From: Epinephelus fuscoguttatus | Taxonomy: Eukaryota; Chordata; Actinopteri; Perciformes; Serranidae | Assembly (NCBI RefSeq): GCF_011397635.1 | Contig: NC_064769.1 | Span: 22,089,207-22,153,206 of the forward strand | DNA: 64,000 nucleotides | Direction: 5' to 3' | Shown: positions 60,715 through 64,000 of the stretch, in pieces | Layout: every line of letters starts with the position of its first letter | Numbering within the stretch: position 1 is the stretch's first letter | Made by a program: the position numbers and the translations under genes | The notes under the pieces: model-generated | Databases searched by the model: none | What the model was told of the DNA's origin: nothing | The model's input: the letters and a program-made list of their open reading frames with translations, nothing else

Positions 60715-62261
60715 AAGTTACTGTGTGACTGAGACAGTATTCTGCTCCTCTGCAACTCCAGAAACTTGTGTAGAAGCTTAATTTTTTTCTATTCAGACAA
60801 AAAGGAAAAAAGCATAGTCATAAGTGCTATAGAAACCAAACCACATATTAAGAGCCGTCAAACATTTCATGCGGTTACTTTGTAAATGTTTTCTGTGATG
60901 TCACAGGAGAGATAGAAAAGAACATTTTGATTGATGATTTTTAAAACGAGTTTGCATTTCTTGCATTAAAATTCAATCACTGCGACAAAACAAATACTTT
61001 TTTTGTGAAGTTGCAGGCCTCACTGCTGTACGGGATGTGGGAGAGGACATTATTAATTGTGAAATCATAAAGAAAACAGGATTTTGTAATAGATCGCAGA
61101 ATTGAAAATAGAGGGTCTCCCTTTGCGTAACACGAAAGACCTTTAACAGATCTGTGTGCAAATAAGGAACTAATGAAGGCTCACACCGGATATGAGACAC
61201 ACAAAGGGCATATTGAGAGTAGTGCAAAATTAGAAGGAGACAATGTGATTAAAAAATGTTTTTTCTATGTTAGCATTAATGAGAAAAGGCAAACACATAG
61301 AAGAAAACACCCAAAGAAAGATGCTGTACACAAGTATGGACATATTTATTTATTATTTATTTCAGAATGTGGATACTTCCACAAAAAGTGTAGAAGATAA
61401 ACTCTATTTCTGTGGACTCTATTAAATTTGGATGGCACAAACAACTTTAACTGTCTGTACACCACCTTATGAATGATGTCGCTGCTGTTACTGCATGCTG
61501 CAGGCTGAAAGGTTGTCATATTTCATACCCCATTGCTTCATACCCCTGATTCCGGTTTGCACTACACTGCATATGCTATATTATAGGGCAGAAGGCAACA
61601 AAGCTGAACAAATCTTCAGCCAGATAACCGTTTTTGCATCAAGTCATCTTTGTGTGCTCTCAGGCTCTTTATATGCTACCTGCAGCTGTCATGCCTCACA
61701 TTATCTGAACAAAGGGTCGATATTAAGAGCAGCCTGCAGGATAAAGTAAAGGAGAGTACGCAGAACCACACTGTGAAAAACAGCAGCACCACAGCTCAAA
61801 CCACATCTGTGATTAGAAAATGTAAAAATAAACTTCACCGGTTGCAACTGTAATCCGCTAACATAAAACAAACTGCTCAGATTTTAGTTTAGTGTTAGTC
61901 TTTCTTATGAGACTTAAAATATGTGGACATATGGTTGGACATTATTACAATAATTAATTTTCTCTATATAGTTGAGACTTCAGTACCAACTGTGAACAGG
62001 ATGTGGTGAAACATTTATGTTGGCAGTGGCACTGTTCTTTTCACTGGCTGCTGTGAAGCATTGGTGGTGCAAAGGACAAACCAGTTTGCTCTCAACCCTG
62101 CATGTATTTATCCAACAGTAGACTAATCAGCTTTGACATACAGCTGATGACTTTGTACTTCTTGCCAAAGAGAGATCATCAAAGAATATGTGTTTCAGAA
62201 ACCAGACCACATTGACCAGAGAGATGCATGACAAAGAAAACCCCAAGCTTCCTCCACTAAC
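60715..62261 (-). other. fut7 upstream region
   Basis: It should hold the rest of the fut7 5' UTR, and an intron if the exon-like block near 62262-62340 is used. AT-rich, with no gene or named repeat seen. Confidence 0.35.
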
Positions 62262-62400
62262 CTGATCACTAGATGAGCGGTCTGTTCTCCGTCCTCATTC
62301 ACCACTGATACCATTTTTGGTCGCGGCTGGCAGAGACGTCATGATGAGCTTGAAGTGCTTTAAAAGCCAAAAATGCAGCCCCTTTTAAGGAAGCTGAGGT

Positions 62401-63282
62401 GTGGCTCTTTGTAAGATTGTTGAATATGATATGAGCTCAGCATTGTGCGACATGCTCACCACCCCTCTCTGTCCAGCCACATCTTCCAGTTCCTGCTTTC
62501 TAGTAAATGTGATGCCCCAGTATTCTGCGTCTTTGTCTCTGTTTGGCAATACTCTGCAAGAACAAGTTATCATATCACAAGGTGTTTGCTGCATATGTGA
62601 AAAGAGGAAGTGTTATCAGAGTTAACAGAGAGGTTACACAAGGGTGAGCACACACCAGTGAGCCATTAGTGTAGCTCTGTTACGGAGAGTAAAAGAGATT
62701 ACCAAAATGTAATGTGATATATAAATGTAAAGTGGTTTGTAAAAAAAAAAAAATTGGGAGGAGGAATGAGTTAATTATGTGCCCTTGTACAAACAAATTT
62801 ACCAGAGAGAGTACTGATGTGCAGAGTATTAACCAAATTGTGGCACAGGCACTGAATGACTGCCTGTGTGCATGTGTGGTTCATGTTTCTGTTGTTGATT
62901 GTGCTCTTTTTATTCTCTCAGCATGATAAAGTTGGACTTAAGTGCACAAAAACATGAGCTGAAATCACATATCTAAAATCTTCTAGAGCAGCAAAGGCTC
63001 TGTTGTGCTGTCTGTTGACGGACAAGCTGAAAACACAAGGAAAATTTCGATAAAAAAGGACATCCACCCTCTTGGCAGTACTGCTAATCAATACAGCAAG
63101 TGCCACCCTCATCAACCTCCTAAGTGTTCAGAAATTTATGAGCTGATGGTCATGAACAGAAAGTGGCAAACCAAACTATATCTCAAAAGAAAAAGGTCAT
63201 GTTCCAGATCATAACTGACTGATGAGGTCTTTGCTCTGTTGTTGTTATATGTATATCTACACAAAGGAAACTAGTAGAACTT
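62401..63282. other. Unassigned flank right of fut7
   Basis: No recognised gene. It includes an A-rich run near 62740. Confidence 0.3.
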
Positions 63283-63595
63283 TTCGAACCCCAGGCTGGG
63301 GAGGCCCGTCTGTGTGGAGTTTGCATGTTCTCCTCATGTCAGCGTGGGTTTTCTCTGGGTACTCCAGCTTCCTCCCACAGTCCAAAGACATGCAGGTTAA
63401 TTGGTGACTCTAAATTGTCTGTAGGTGTGAATGTGAGTGTGAATGGTTGTCTGTCTCTATGTGTCAGCCCTGTGATAGTCTGGTGACCTGTCCAGGGTGT
63501 ACCCTGCCTCTCACCCAGTGTCAGCTGGGATAGGCTCCAGCCCCCCTGCGACCCTCAAGAGGATAAGTGGTTCTGGAAAATGGATGGATGGATTT
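63283..63595 (+). mobile_element. Fish interspersed repeat, probably a non-LTR retrotransposon 3' end
   Basis: Carries a very common fish repeat: 'ggagtttgcatgttctcctc', 'cttcctcccacagtccaaag', 'acatgcaggttaattggtga', 'taccctgcctctcaccca', ending in an 'atggatggatgga' tail. The tail of short tandem units suggests a retroposed 3' end, possibly RTE type. The family name is not certain. Confidence 0.65.
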
Positions 63596-64000
63596 ATTCT
63601 GTTATCTATAAAATCAGTAGTGATAGTCTCTTGTTACAGTTGATCTTACAGCTTAATAAATACCTGAACAGTACAGAAACTGCTTGTACTGCATTCGAAA
63701 CCAAACTCTGTCACATCCAAATATTTAACTGCATCTTCAGGTTGTCTGGTGACATTTATGTCAGTATATTAAACGATCACAAGAGGGCAGTATGCTGCAG
63801 GATAAGATAGACATTGAATTCACACTGAATTTGTGTTTGTCATGTGTTGTTGGCAAGGCTGGAGTATGGACCCGACAAACTGGGCCACTGTTCCAGGGGC
63901 CAGGACCCCAAGAGGCCCCCAAAGCCTCAGGTTCATGCAGGTAAATTGTTTACTTATTATATATAATTTGACCAAGTGCATTTTTTTAATATAATATGCT
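63596..64000. other. Right edge of the window
   Basis: No gene seen. 63840-63960 ('actgggccactgttccaggg') looks like part of another interspersed repeat running off the window. Confidence 0.3.

Noticed and set aside
1-64000. Search for CRISPR arrays, tRNA, rRNA or prokaryote-type operons
   Set aside because: Repeats here are minisatellites or transposons without regular unique spacers, and no structured RNA gene was recognised by eye.

Overview
This is vertebrate DNA, almost certainly from a ray-finned fish of the percomorph type. Genes are split by GT-AG introns, the background is AT-rich and full of microsatellites, and the gene-free stretches hold many short inverted-repeat transposons of types common in teleost genomes. 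No bacterial or viral gene, rRNA, tRNA or CRISPR array was recognised. All gene calls come from reading exons and splice sites by eye and from remembered family features; no database search was run.

Layout. (1) 1-2639, plus strand: the last four coding exons of an edem3-like gene, an ER mannosidase-like protein with a protease-associated (PA) domain; the gene enters from the left edge. (2) 4630-8640: intergenic DNA with two large arrays of a 'gacacaaaat' minisatellite. (3) 9083-44168, plus strand: npdc1, nine coding exons with two very long introns (15.8 kb and 14.1 kb) loaded with transposons. The 3.05 kb fifth intron is largely a three-level nest of elements. (4) 45.3-51.2 kb: a minisatellite, a LINE tail and unassigned DNA. 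(5) 51647-53967, plus strand: pou5f3, five exons, complete. (6) 56.3-58.8 kb: three inverted-repeat transposons almost end to end. (7) 58820-60714, minus strand: fut7, an alpha-1,3-fucosyltransferase, with nearly all coding sequence in one exon and a predicted start codon alone on an upstream exon.

The order npdc1 - pou5f3 - fut7 is the known vertebrate POU5F3 neighbourhood, which independently supports the three calls. The genes do not form a pathway: npdc1 is a neural membrane protein, pou5f3 an early-embryo transcription factor, fut7 a Golgi enzyme for sialyl-Lewis-x type glycans, and the edem3-like gene belongs to ER quality control. pou5f3 and fut7 converge, with about 4.9 kb of mostly transposon and 3' UTR sequence between their stop codons.

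No new multi-gene system was found. The items most worth a second look are the edem3-like gene (no ER-retrieval tail and an unexpected genomic place), the fut7 start-codon-only exon and its transposon-derived poly(A) signal, the triple transposon nest in npdc1, two transposons with different ends but the same internal module, and the higher-order minisatellite.
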